DNA of 64,000 nucleotides, from positions 1,736,001-1,800,000 of the forward strand of contig NZ_JHZY01000002.1 of assembly GCF_000687915.1 (NCBI RefSeq), read 5' to 3'. Made by a program: the position numbers and the translations under genes. Source of the DNA: Leeuwenhoekiella sp. MAR_2009_132. Its GTDB lineage: Bacteria; Bacteroidota; Bacteroidia; Flavobacteriales; Flavobacteriaceae. How positions within the stretch are numbered: position 1 is the first letter of the stretch; each line of letters begins with the position of its first letter. Under the pieces are notes generated by a model, which had not been told where the DNA came from, made no database searches, and was given only the letters and a program-made list of their open reading frames with translations. Shown here one piece after another: positions 26,821 through 34,969 of this stretch.

Positions 26821-28887
26821 TTACTTCAGCTTCTTATCAGATAAGCCTAAACCTTTTGCAAGATTAAAAAGATTACCAAATAAACTCTGCTCTTCACTGT
26901 CGTGAGATTGCTCTTTGAGATGCATTAACAGGTTTGCTATCGTAAGATTTTTAATATCTTCTGAAGAAACGCCGTATTTGTCTGCAAACTCTTTTACTTT
27001 TTCAAGCAAATTACCTTTGACATCGTCGCTGCCCAAAATTGCATTCTTTACATCCTGAATATTAGTGCTGTTAGCTACCAGACGATCGTAACCTTTTGCT
27101 CTGGTAATCTGACCGATAATCTGATCAAAGAACATGGTCTCGCCACCTACAATATCAATTTTAGCTGCTTTCAACGCATCGCCTATTACCTGAGCCTGAG
27201 CATCAGCAATATCTTTTTGAATGTTTATATGAGCCAGATCAACTTGCAATTCTTTATCTAAACGCAGTTTAAACTCTTCGTGCTCTTTACCTACACCGTC
27301 AAGTTTCTTCATTGCGTTTGCTTTTTCTTCGATACCTGCTGCATCTGCAAGTGCTTTACCTTTTATTACATCTGCTTCTGCCATACCATCTTTGCGCTTG
27401 GCATCTGCTTTTGCTTCCATACCGGCTGCTTCTGCTTTTGCTTTCTTCTCTATAATAGAGGCTTCAACAACACCCTGGCGCTCGTGCGCATCTGCTTTTG
27501 CGTGCATTACCTGTGCTTCAGACATACCTACAGTCGCTTCTTCTTTAGCTTGTGCTTCTGCTAAAATTTTACGTGCCTGCGCTTCTTTCTCTGAAGCTTC
27601 TTTATGAGCAAGCGCTTCGATATTGATTTCTTCCGCTTTTTGTTTAGCAGCTTCTTTTTGAGCTTCGGCAGCTTTAATCGTTTTAATTAATGATTCTTCT
27701 GCATTAGCTTCAGCTATGGTAATTTTAACCTGCTTATCTCGATCTGCCGTTTTAAATGCCTGAATATCTTTCATATTCTCCTGCTCGGCCACCACACCTT
27801 TTTCAAGAATAACACGATCGCGTATCACATCCTGAATATTTTTCTTCTCAACTTCTACAACTTTCTCTTTCTCAATTTGAGCTAGTGTTACCACACGTTC
27901 TCTTTCAGTTGCTTCCAGTAAACGATCTTTTTCAACACGTTCTGTTTCTACAGCATCGGTGCGTTGTTTATTTTTTGCAGCGACAATAATCTGACGCTCC
28001 ATATTTTCTTCTGCAACCTTAACTTTTTCCTGTGTTGCAATACGCGCTGTTTCAGACTTAAGGCGTTCTTCTTCTGCAACCTTCATCGTCTCTGCTTCCT
28101 CTCGTGCTTTAATATTAGCAATCTCTCGTTTCTGCTGTTCTTCTTTTTCAGCAAGCTGTTTGTCTAACTCTAGTATCGCCTCGCGAGCTTCAACATCCTG
28201 CTTGCGAATGGTTTTCTCCTCATCTCTCTTAATAAGGTTTGCTTTTACATTCTGAATTGCGGTAAGCTCTGTAATTTTCTTAATCCCTTCGGCATCCAGA
28301 ATATTATCGGCTTTTAAATGTATAACCGGAGTTTGCTCTAAAAAGTCAATCGCACAATCTTCTAGCGTATACCCATTAAGATCTGTACCAATGATGTCTA
28401 CGATCTCATCACGAAACTCGCGACGCGCCTCATACAATTCAATAAACTGAAATTTCTTCCCAACAGTTTTAAGAGCTTCAGAGAATTTAGCTTCAAAAAG
28501 ATCTTCAAGGGTTTCTATACGAGAAGCACGAGCAACACCAATAGTCTGCGCCACTTTTTTAATATAGGCAACATCATTATTTACTCTAACGAAGAACGCC
28601 ACTTTAATATCTGCGCGCATGTTGTCTTTACAAATAAGACCTTCTACTCCAAGTCTTTCAATCTGGATTTTCTTAACCGAAACATCCATGATTTCTACTC
28701 TGTGGAATACCGGAACTACATACAAACCTTTATCTGTAGCTACTTTAGTCCCACCAAAACCGGTACGTATAAGTGCCTGTCCCTGATGTACTTTTTTGTA
28801 AAACATCGCGATGATCGCGAAATAAACGATGACCAGGAACAAGAGAATTCCCAATCCAATTCCAATAATTGGTAAAATTTGATTCAT
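26821..28887 (-). CDS. Flotillin-like SPFH/band 7 protein (YqiK type)
   Basis: A 688-residue membrane scaffold. One N-terminal helix (residues about 5-30) is followed by an SPFH domain (about 35-200, VHQGQALIRTGFGGTKVATD). A very long Ala/Glu/Lys coiled coil (about 200-560) contains repeated KA-rich, GMEAKADAKRKDGMAEAD-like units, and a C-terminal helical region ends the protein. Flotillins oligomerise into large membrane cages or microdomains. The upstream YqiJ/NfeD-like gene (16 bp away) is the usual partner. Larger than a typical YqiK of about 550 residues because of the extended coiled coil. Confidence 0.93.
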   Translation of the reverse strand: MNQILPIIGIGLGILLFLVIVYFAIIAMFYKKVHQGQALIRTGFGGTKVATDKGLYVVPVFHRVEIMDVSVKKIQIERLGVEGLICKDNMRADIKVAFFVRVNNDVAYIKKVAQTIGVARASRIETLEDLFEAKFSEALKTVGKKFQFIELYEARREFRDEIVDIIGTDLNGYTLEDCAIDFLEQTPVIHLKADNILDAEGIKKITELTAIQNVKANLIKRDEEKTIRKQDVEAREAILELDKQLAEKEEQQKREIANIKAREEAETMKVAEEERLKSETARIATQEKVKVAEENMERQIIVAAKNKQRTDAVETERVEKDRLLEATERERVVTLAQIEKEKVVEVEKKNIQDVIRDRVILEKGVVAEQENMKDIQAFKTADRDKQVKITIAEANAEESLIKTIKAAEAQKEAAKQKAEEINIEALAHKEASEKEAQARKILAEAQAKEEATVGMSEAQVMHAKADAHERQGVVEASIIEKKAKAEAAGMEAKADAKRKDGMAEADVIKGKALADAAGIEEKANAMKKLDGVGKEHEEFKLRLDKELQVDLAHINIQKDIADAQAQVIGDALKAAKIDIVGGETMFFDQIIGQITRAKGYDRLVANSTNIQDVKNAILGSDDVKGNLLEKVKEFADKYGVSSEDIKNLTIANLLMHLKEQSHDSEEQSLFGNLFNLAKGLGLSDKKLK

Positions 28888-28902
28888 ATTTGATTGATTT
28901 AT

Positions 28903-29619
28903 TTAGTCGTTATAATTTTGTACTAAGTAATAGGTCTGATCTGGTGAGTGTTTAATAATCAACACCGAACTTCCATAAATTAGTGGTTCACCCGTAAGTG
29001 ATTTTACATAAATAGACATGGAGTTGCCGTCTGCAACAACTTCTGCATTGCCCATTTTTTCGCCTGAAATATTTGAAAGCAAAGTTGCTTTTCTACCCAA
29101 ATAATCTACTGCTACATCACCGTCTTTGTTGAGGTGAGTAAAAAAACCTTTAAAAGGAGTCGTAAATATTTTATTTACAAATAGTGCCGGAATACACGTA
29201 ATTAACATAATTGCAAAGCCAAATACATTATCGTAAGTAAATGTAAGCGCAGTAGTTATACTGGTCATTAACCACCAGATAAAAATCCAGCAGGTAAAGG
29301 TGAACATAAACGGAAGTCCAACAAAGTTGAAGTAGATTAGGAAAATCTGCCAACCTTTTAAGGGTTTACGGCGTTTCCCTATTACATTCTCTTTTGTTAC
29401 TTCAACATTAGACACATCTTCAAAGTCCATATTACCGCCTTCCAGGCCGGTGTCAAGATCTACATCTGCATCAATATCTACATCGACATCAATGTCCAGA
29501 TCAAAATCAAGCCCTCCTATCATGGTGACAATCCAGTATAAAATAAGGATGATCAACAATATGGATAGAACCATATTTACGGGTGAAAAAAGGACTTCTG
29601 TTAATGTTGCGTTCACCAT
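28903..29619 (-). CDS. YqiJ/NfeD-like membrane protein with OB-fold and Asp-X repeat
   Basis: A 238-residue protein. Membrane helix 1 spans about residues 16-34, followed by a strictly alternating Asp-X run (ten Asp at even positions 38-56). Two more helices follow (about 94-120 and 128-148), then a C-terminal beta domain of NfeD/OB type (DYLGRKATLLSNISGEKMG, LIYGSSVLIIKH). YqiJ/DUF1449 proteins partner with YqiK flotillins, and the flotillin gene is next. Its ATG overlaps the pspA stop (TAATG). The acidic run could bind divalent cations; that is inference. Confidence 0.85.
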   Translation of the reverse strand: MVNATLTEVLFSPVNMVLSILLIILILYWIVTMIGGLDFDLDIDVDVDIDADVDLDTGLEGGNMDFEDVSNVEVTKENVIGKRRKPLKGWQIFLIYFNFVGLPFMFTFTCWIFIWWLMTSITTALTFTYDNVFGFAIMLITCIPALFVNKIFTTPFKGFFTHLNKDGDVAVDYLGRKATLLSNISGEKMGNAEVVADGNSMSIYVKSLTGEPLIYGSSVLIIKHSPDQTYYLVQNYND

Positions 29620-30338
29620 TATGCCTGGTTTTTAGAATCGTTAAAACCTAATTGCGATTTTAATTTTTCAAGTTCGTCTTCTGCTTTTTCAGTTGTAAGA
29701 TCTGCTGCTTTATCCAGTTCGTCATCAATAGACTTTTTTGAACTGGCGATATCTCCATACGCTTCTGCTAAAGCTTCTTCCTGAGCAACTTTTTCTTTCA
29801 TACGCTCAAGCATAGAAACAGTACCAGTACTATCTAATTCAGCCATTTGTTTATTTAGGCTTTTAGTAGCATTGCTCACTTTAACTCGAGCTTTAAGCGT
29901 TTTGAGTTCGTTTTCCCACTTACTGATATTTGCTTTTATATTCTGAATATTTTTTTGCAATTGCGCTACGTTACCGTCAAATTTCTCAGATTCAACTTTA
30001 GCCTGCTCTACTTGTTTCTGCGCTTCTTCTTTCTTTAATAAAGCTTCTTTAGCCAGGCGGTCTGCTTCTGCAGCATCCATCTGCTCGTTGTGCGCTTTTT
30101 TAAGAATAATTATAGCTTTACTCTGATACTCTTCTGCTTTATTTTGATATTCATCCTGATCGTTTTTAGCTCTAATAGCCAAAGCTTTTACTTGCGCTAA
30201 AGCCTCCAGACTTTTATCAAGATCCTGCTTCATATCACGAATTCCCTGCTCTGTTAATTTGATAGGGTCTTCCATATTATCAATTGCCGAATTTGCTTCA
30301 GCCTCTCCTATTTTAAAAAGTCGTCTAAAAATGTTCAT
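29619..30338 (-). CDS. PspA/IM30 (Vipp1) family protein
   Basis: A 239-residue, almost wholly helical protein of the PspA/IM30 family. It has an amphipathic N-terminal helix (NIFRRLFKIGEAEANSAID), the EDPIKLTEQGIRDM block and long coiled coils to about residue 215. These are bacterial ESCRT-III relatives that coat and repair stressed membranes. It lies between the YbjN-like gene (12 bp upstream) and the YqiJ/NfeD-like gene (overlapping). No pspB/pspC partners are in the window, so the flotillin and AAA+ genes are the likely functional partners. Confidence 0.93.
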   Translation of the reverse strand: MNIFRRLFKIGEAEANSAIDNMEDPIKLTEQGIRDMKQDLDKSLEALAQVKALAIRAKNDQDEYQNKAEEYQSKAIIILKKAHNEQMDAAEADRLAKEALLKKEEAQKQVEQAKVESEKFDGNVAQLQKNIQNIKANISKWENELKTLKARVKVSNATKSLNKQMAELDSTGTVSMLERMKEKVAQEEALAEAYGDIASSKKSIDDELDKAADLTTEKAEDELEKLKSQLGFNDSKNQA

Positions 30339-30350
30339 GGTTTCTAAGGT

Positions 30351-30746
30351 TTAATATTTTGAAAATTCAATAATTTTATCTGAGTACTCACTCATTAAAA
30401 GGCTTAAGGAGTTTAAAGAACCTTCCAATTCATTAATATCCATATTCTCAATCTGAAGCGTATCTCTAAATATCACTTTCTCACCAGATTCGTTTATCAC
30501 AAATGCGCCGTGAATGATATCTCTGTTTTTCTGCAACAAGCTTTTAAATATCTTTTCAGACTGATTGTTAATCTTAAAAATAAATTGCTCTAGTATTAAA
30601 ATAGGCGGTGCAACTCCCAGAATAAGATTTCGTATAACAGAACTCTCTTTTTGCACAACAATGATCCCATCTTCAGGATTCTCAAATGTTATATTAAAAT
30701 CGAGTTCTAGTAGAAAGGTTTTTGTAATTAAAAAATGATCTTTCAT
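30351..30746 (-). CDS. YbjN/CesT-Tir-like protein, first gene of the PspA-flotillin operon
   Basis: A 131-residue cytoplasmic protein whose alternating alpha/beta pattern (LELDFNITFENPEDGIIVVQ, then FKINNQSEKIFKSLLQKN, then a strand with GAFVINESGEKVIFRDTL) resembles the YbjN/type III secretion chaperone fold. Flavobacterial relatives are often labelled molecular chaperone Tir. A gene of similar fold (yjfI) precedes pspA homologues elsewhere, so a role as PspA-binding regulator is a reasonable inference. It is 12 bp upstream of pspA. Confidence 0.7.
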   Translation of the reverse strand: MKDHFLITKTFLLELDFNITFENPEDGIIVVQKESSVIRNLILGVAPPILILEQFIFKINNQSEKIFKSLLQKNRDIIHGAFVINESGEKVIFRDTLQIENMDINELEGSLNSLSLLMSEYSDKIIEFSKY

Positions 30747-30940
30747 CGGTTAGTACTTGGTGAAATGTTAAATTTTTCTAAAGTTTAATAATACAAAAAA
30801 CTGTGCTTTAAATCTTCAGACAGCGGTAAATATTGTTGTTAATAATGTGTAAATAAGCATTCCCATAACGTTTGATTTTTGATTGATGAATAAATTATTT
30901 GAAAATAACGCCAACTAATACTTCAGTAATACTAAAAAAA

Positions 30941-30997
30941 TTAGCTGATTGTTGATTTATTAGCTAATATTGTTAGGTAAATATAAGTAAATATTTA
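30941..30997. promoter_or_regulatory. Candidate operator region in the divergent spacer
   Basis: The 277-bp spacer between the operon and the XRE regulator gene holds no gene. It contains TTAGCT twice, 19 bp apart (30941 and 30960, the second as the palindrome TTAGCTAA), a third TTAGC at 31014, and the palindrome TAAATATTTA at 30988-30997. These are plausible sites for the adjacent regulator. No consensus -7 element was found. Confidence 0.35.
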
Positions 30998-31023
30998 TCA
31001 ATTGCAAATATAATTAGCAAATT

Positions 31024-31779
31024 ATGTCTTTTTTCGGAAAAAATATTAGAAAAATTCGCAGCGTTAAAACTTTAAGTCAACAGGCGTTCGCAGAGCTATT
31101 CGACTTAAAACGAGGCACTTTAGGTGCTTACGAAGAAGGTCGAAGTGAACCCAAGATTGAAACTTTAATAAAAATTGCTAATTATTTTAGCATTCCTATA
31201 GGTGATTTACTAACACGCGAATTAACTGTAAACGAACTTTTAAAATTTAAAGGAGAGTTGACTGAGCAATTTGAAGCGATTAATAAAGAACGTTTTACCG
31301 CAATACCCTGCATTACAGAAAAAAATAGCGCAGATTATATAAACTACTTTGATAAGAATAGTTTTGTTGCAGATATGGTTCACGTTGAAGTACCCATTGA
31401 TATCAAAACACCCTTGCGCGCCTACATTATCACAAACCTGGAAATGAGTAGTCAGGATCAGGGTTTGTTTCCTAAAGACTGGGTCATAGGAGAATTTGTA
31501 CCTCAGGATAACTATACAAAATTGAGCAATGGCACACTCGTGCTAGTTTTAGCGATGAACCAACTTATACTACGCAGACTTTATATCGTAAATGATCAAT
31601 TCATTTTAAGAGCAGATCACAAGAGTATAGATGAGATAACTGTGGCGGTATCTGATGTTAAAGAGATGTGGTGTATAACCGCTGTTTTTCAAAGACGTGT
31701 TAGTGAAGTTTCAAGCGGTATTGAAGAAAAGTTAATCATGCTCGAGCAGGAATTTGCTAAGTTAAGAGGAAGATTATAA
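31024..31779 (+). CDS. XRE-family transcriptional regulator with S24-like C-terminal domain
   Basis: A 251-residue regulator. Residues about 5-62 form an XRE helix-turn-helix (IRKIRSVKTLSQQAFAELF, GTLGAYEEGRSEPKIETL). The C-terminal half (about 120-225) resembles the LexA/S24 fold (LFPKDWVIGEFV, GTLVLVLAMNQLILRRLY, FILRADH) but I see no Ser-Lys dyad, so it is probably a non-cleaving sensor or dimerisation domain. It is divergent from the PspA-flotillin-ATPase operon, making it the likely local regulator. The gene ends 2 bp before the convergent hydroxylase gene. Confidence 0.88.
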   Translation: MSFFGKNIRKIRSVKTLSQQAFAELFDLKRGTLGAYEEGRSEPKIETLIKIANYFSIPIGDLLTRELTVNELLKFKGELTEQFEAINKERFTAIPCITEKNSADYINYFDKNSFVADMVHVEVPIDIKTPLRAYIITNLEMSSQDQGLFPKDWVIGEFVPQDNYTKLSNGTLVLVLAMNQLILRRLYIVNDQFILRADHKSIDEITVAVSDVKEMWCITAVFQRRVSEVSSGIEEKLIMLEQEFAKLRGRL

Positions 31780-31781
31780 AT

Positions 31782-32729
31782 CTACTCCGCAAGTTCAAAA
31801 TTACCTAACTTTTCTTCCTCGCGCAGTAGTCTGCGTTGTTGCTTAATCGTTAATGTACTCCCATCATGACTCCAACCCGGAGGCCCAAAAATGTACATGA
31901 ACTTATCATAAAGTTTTGGAGACTTTTTAGTATCTAACCAAATGTCTTTATACTCGTGTGTAAGTATGACAAAAGGGTTGTATGAGTCTGGCGCATGTGT
32001 TACACCATATTCGATATCAATCTCCTCGTCAAGTTCTTTAAAAGTTCCAAAAATACGATCGAAGGTATTTAAGAACCCGCCATGGTTCTTATCCATATAT
32101 TCCAGGTTTCTGGCGTGATGTACTTGATGCATCGTATGGGTATTAAATACTTTATCTATAATACCCAGCTTTGGTATATATTGAGAATGTAATTGAAATT
32201 GCCATAATGCTTCAATGCCTAAACAAACGACTAACATTTCTGGCGGAAAGCCTATAGCGACAATCCATACATAAAACAAAGGTTTGTAAAATATGGTAAA
32301 CCAACCGTTACGCACAGCAGTACCTAAATTAAAATTATCTGAAGAATGGTGAACAATGTGCGCAGCCCAGAAAAAACGCACCATATGATTTTGTCTGTGA
32401 AACCAATAATAGGAGAAATCATCTGCCAGTTGACATAAAATCCAAATATACCAGGCATAACCAAAAGAAGTCCAGCCCATAATATTTGTTCGTACTCCAT
32501 CAATCTCAGGATTGAAGAGGTCATAAACCCAGTTAAAGAGTAAAATAACAGTGACTGTTTTAACTAAAGGGGCTATTATAGAAGAACCAACACCCATCAC
32601 GAGGCTGGCCGTTAAATCTTTCCAGTGATAAAGTTCTTTTCTTTCTGAGTGTTTGCTGTAGGTAAGTTCAACGAGTATTAATCCTAAAAAGCAGGGAACG
32701 CCGTATATTAACGGGTTAGTAAAGTCCAT
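31782..32729 (-). CDS. Sterol desaturase / fatty acid hydroxylase family membrane protein
   Basis: A 315-residue di-iron membrane hydroxylase. It has about four membrane helices and the characteristic histidine boxes: WFHRQNH (near residue 114), HIVHHSSD and HTMHQVHHARN, which ligate two irons. The family hydroxylates or desaturates lipids, alkylglycerols or carotenoids; the substrate here is not evident. A TTG-N19-TATTTTTG promoter lies just upstream, giving a short leader. Confidence 0.92.
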   Translation of the reverse strand: MDFTNPLIYGVPCFLGLILVELTYSKHSERKELYHWKDLTASLVMGVGSSIIAPLVKTVTVILLFNWVYDLFNPEIDGVRTNIMGWTSFGYAWYIWILCQLADDFSYYWFHRQNHMVRFFWAAHIVHHSSDNFNLGTAVRNGWFTIFYKPLFYVWIVAIGFPPEMLVVCLGIEALWQFQLHSQYIPKLGIIDKVFNTHTMHQVHHARNLEYMDKNHGGFLNTFDRIFGTFKELDEEIDIEYGVTHAPDSYNPFVILTHEYKDIWLDTKKSPKLYDKFMYIFGPPGWSHDGSTLTIKQQRRLLREEEKLGNFELAE

Positions 32730-32745
32730 AAAGTTGGTTTAATCC

Positions 32746-32775
32746 CAAAAATAGACTTTGCAAAGCACAATTCAA
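32746..32775 (-). promoter_or_regulatory. Promoter of the hydroxylase gene
   Basis: On the minus strand TTG, 19 bases and TATTTTTG, matching the flavobacterial TTG-N17/23-TAnnTTTG consensus. The -7 element ends 17 bp before the ATG. Confidence 0.55.
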
Positions 32776-32805
32776 TAGTTTTAATGCTAAAGCTCTAATT
32801 TTTAA

Positions 32806-33591
32806 TTAATTCGCAATTTTAGATTTTTTAGCTTCTTCCCAAAATACATCCATCTCTCTCAGAGTCATATCTCGCAAATCTTTATTTTTTTCTTTTGCTT
32901 TAGTTTCTAAATACTGAAAGCGCTTAATAAATTTCTTATTAGTACGCTCAAGTGCACTTTCAGGGTCTATTTTTAAAAATCGTGCATAGTTAATCATCGA
33001 AAATAAAACATCTCCAAACTCAGCTTCCATTTTAACCTGATCTTTAGCATCTACCTCAACCTGTAGTTCGGCCAATTCTTCCTGTAGTTTTTCAAAAACC
33101 TGTTCGGGCTTTTCCCAGTCAAAACCCACTCCGGCAACTTTATCCTGAATACGGCTTGCCTTAACTAATGCTGGCAATGATTTTGGCACACCTTCTAATA
33201 CCGAAATTTTACCTTCTTTCAGTTTTAAATTTTCCCAGTTACGCTTTACATCTTCCTCATTTTCAACCTTTACACCACCGTAAATATGCGGATGCCGCGA
33301 AATTAGTTTTTCACAAATTCCATTAGCAACGTCGGCAATATCAAAATCAGATGTTTCACTACCTATTTTTGCATAGAACACAATGTGTAATAATAAATCA
33401 CCCAACTCTTTTTTAACTTCCTCGAGGTCATTATCAAGAATAGCATCTCCTAGTTCGTAAGTCTCTTCAATGGTAAGATGCCTAAGACTTTCAAGTGTTT
33501 GTTTACGATCCCACGGGCATTGCTCACGCAACTCATTCATAATAGTTAGTAAACGATCTATTGCTTTTAACTGCTCTTCTCTACTATTCAT
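32806..33591 (-). CDS. mazG: Nucleoside triphosphate pyrophosphohydrolase
   Basis: A 261-residue tandem-domain MazG that hydrolyses NTPs, including non-canonical ones, to NMP and pyrophosphate. The first domain has CPWDRKQTLESLRHLTIEE and the metal-binding EExxE...ExxD pattern (EETYEL, EEVKKELGDLLLH); the second repeats it with EFGDVLFSMINYAR. The frame extends upstream to 33633, but the family N-terminus begins at MNSREEQLKAIDRLL, so ATG 33591 is chosen. It follows a terminator on the same strand, so it probably has its own promoter. Confidence 0.94.
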   Translation of the reverse strand: MNSREEQLKAIDRLLTIMNELREQCPWDRKQTLESLRHLTIEETYELGDAILDNDLEEVKKELGDLLLHIVFYAKIGSETSDFDIADVANGICEKLISRHPHIYGGVKVENEEDVKRNWENLKLKEGKISVLEGVPKSLPALVKASRIQDKVAGVGFDWEKPEQVFEKLQEELAELQVEVDAKDQVKMEAEFGDVLFSMINYARFLKIDPESALERTNKKFIKRFQYLETKAKEKNKDLRDMTLREMDVFWEEAKKSKIAN

Positions 33592-33610
33592 AACGGTATG
33601 TGTATAAACT

Positions 33611-33648
33611 AAAAAACCACAATCTGATTTCAATCAAATTGTGGTTAA
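33611..33648 (-). terminator. Terminator after the DUF5606 gene
   Basis: A 15-bp stem with one mismatch (AACCACAATCTGATT with AATCAAATTGTGGTT) and a 2-base loop. On the minus strand it is followed by a run of six T. It lies 20 bp after the DUF5606 stop. Confidence 0.8.
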
Positions 33649-33667
33649 ATTATAAAAACTAAACTGT

Positions 33668-34216
33668 TTATTTTTTACGGGCTGCTGTGCTTTTTGCACT
33701 TGCACCTTTTTTAGCCGAAGATGATTTACCACCTTTAGGCTGTGTATTTGCAGTTGTCTGTGCTTTAGGAGCAGCTTTAGCTGCTACTTTAGATTTACCT
33801 TCTTCAGAAGCATCATCTGCCGTTTCTTTTTGAGCTTCTCCTAAAAGGTTATTTTTCTGTAATAAATTATACCATTGAATTACCTTTTTGATATCACTTG
33901 CATAAACGCGATCTTCATCAAAATTTGGTAAAATCTCAAAGAAATAAGCTTCGAGCTCATCTTTAGAACCTTTGTGATCTATGGCGCTACCTCCATTTTC
34001 TTTCTCTGCTATTTTAGCAAAAACTTCACGCAATGGAGACTCCCCATCTAAAGTATAAATAGAGATTTCTGATAGCACACTCACATTATGTCTTAAACCT
34101 ACAGGCATTTTCTTACCATCGGCCAGTGATTCTGCAATAAAACCAGATCGCGTTTGTGCGCGAAGGTGATATAATCCCGGTTTTCCTGAAATTGAAACTA
34201 TTTTATCTAAACTCAT
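33668..34216 (-). CDS. DUF5606 family protein with Ala/Lys-rich tail
   Basis: A 182-residue protein of the Bacteroidota family DUF5606 (start SLDKIVSISGKPGLYHLRAQ, then GFIAESLADGKKMPV and SDIKKVIQWYNLLQKNN). The last 50 residues are a low-complexity Ala/Lys/Ser/Thr tail with many KxA and SAKKGASAK-like units, resembling histone H1 or other nucleic-acid-binding tails. It follows def on the same strand by 122 bp and ends at a strong terminator. Function unknown. Confidence 0.85.
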   Translation of the reverse strand: MSLDKIVSISGKPGLYHLRAQTRSGFIAESLADGKKMPVGLRHNVSVLSEISIYTLDGESPLREVFAKIAEKENGGSAIDHKGSKDELEAYFFEILPNFDEDRVYASDIKKVIQWYNLLQKNNLLGEAQKETADDASEEGKSKVAAKAAPKAQTTANTQPKGGKSSSAKKGASAKSTAARKK

Positions 34217-34329
34217 AATATATTTTTATCCGCAAGAGCGGGTTTGATTTCTTTAATTATAGCTCATTAAGAGGCTGGCAAATATCTAGGCTCTTTTTCA
34301 ATTTTCAAAATTTATTAGAAGCCTAAATG

Positions 34330-34337
34330 CAAAATTA
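34330..34337 (-). promoter_or_regulatory. Candidate -7 element upstream of the DUF5606 gene
   Basis: Reads TAATTTTG on the minus strand, an exact TAnnTTTG match, directly after the def stop and about 115 bp before the DUF5606 ATG. No -33 match, so weak. Confidence 0.3.
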
Positions 34338-34338
34338 A

Positions 34339-34926
34339 TTAACGCATTTTTTTATCGGGAAAACGCATACGATATTCAGCATTGGTTTTTCCTTTACTTA
34401 TAGCTGCTAACTTACTTTTAATTATACGTTTTTTTAAACTGCTGAGTTTATCTGTAAATAAAATTCCTTCAATGTGGTCATACTCGTGTTGAATCACACG
34501 TGCTAATAATCCATCAAAGTCTTCAATATACTCGTTAAACTCAAGATCCTGATACTTGATCTTGACATTAGGACATCTAAAGACATCTTCATTAACGCCG
34601 GGAATACTCAAGCAGCCTTCATTAAAAGCCCATTCGTCACCTGTTTCTTCTACAATTTCAGGATTAATAAATGCTTTCTTAAATGTTTTTAAACGTGCTT
34701 GTTCTTCTTCAGTTAAATCGTCATCATCTGCAAATGGTGTTGCATCTACGACAAATAGACGAATTGCTTTTCCTATTTGAGGTGCAGCAAGCCCTACTCC
34801 ACTAGCCGCGTACATAGTATCAAACATATTATCAACCAGTTTATCTAAATCTGGAAAATCTTTAGCAATAGGAGCTGCTTTTTTTCTTAATACGGGATCT
34901 CCGTATGCAACTATAGGTAAAATCAT
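34339..34926 (-). CDS. def: Peptide deformylase
   Basis: A 195-residue metalloenzyme that removes the N-formyl group from nascent proteins. All three motifs are present: GVGLAAPQIG, EGCLSIPG (metal-binding Cys) and VIQHEYDHIEGILF (HExxH-type QHEYDH). An insertion between motifs 1 and 2 (DDDDLTEEEQARLKTFKK) is usual for Bacteroidota. It lies 43 bp downstream of ruvX and probably shares its transcript. Confidence 0.96.
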   Translation of the reverse strand: MILPIVAYGDPVLRKKAAPIAKDFPDLDKLVDNMFDTMYAASGVGLAAPQIGKAIRLFVVDATPFADDDDLTEEEQARLKTFKKAFINPEIVEETGDEWAFNEGCLSIPGVNEDVFRCPNVKIKYQDLEFNEYIEDFDGLLARVIQHEYDHIEGILFTDKLSSLKKRIIKSKLAAISKGKTNAEYRMRFPDKKMR

Positions 34927-34969
34927 GAGTTCTAATTTCTATATAATAATTCTCAAATATTCAGCAAGC

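Noticed and set aside
27280..28167. Plus-strand open frames rich in Cys, Phe and Ala across the flotillin gene
   Set aside because: They are antisense shadows of the Ala/Glu/Lys coiled coil and have no coding features of their own.
33611..33648. A riboswitch-like structure upstream of mazG
   Set aside because: It is a simple stem with T run directly behind the DUF5606 gene, so a terminator explains it.
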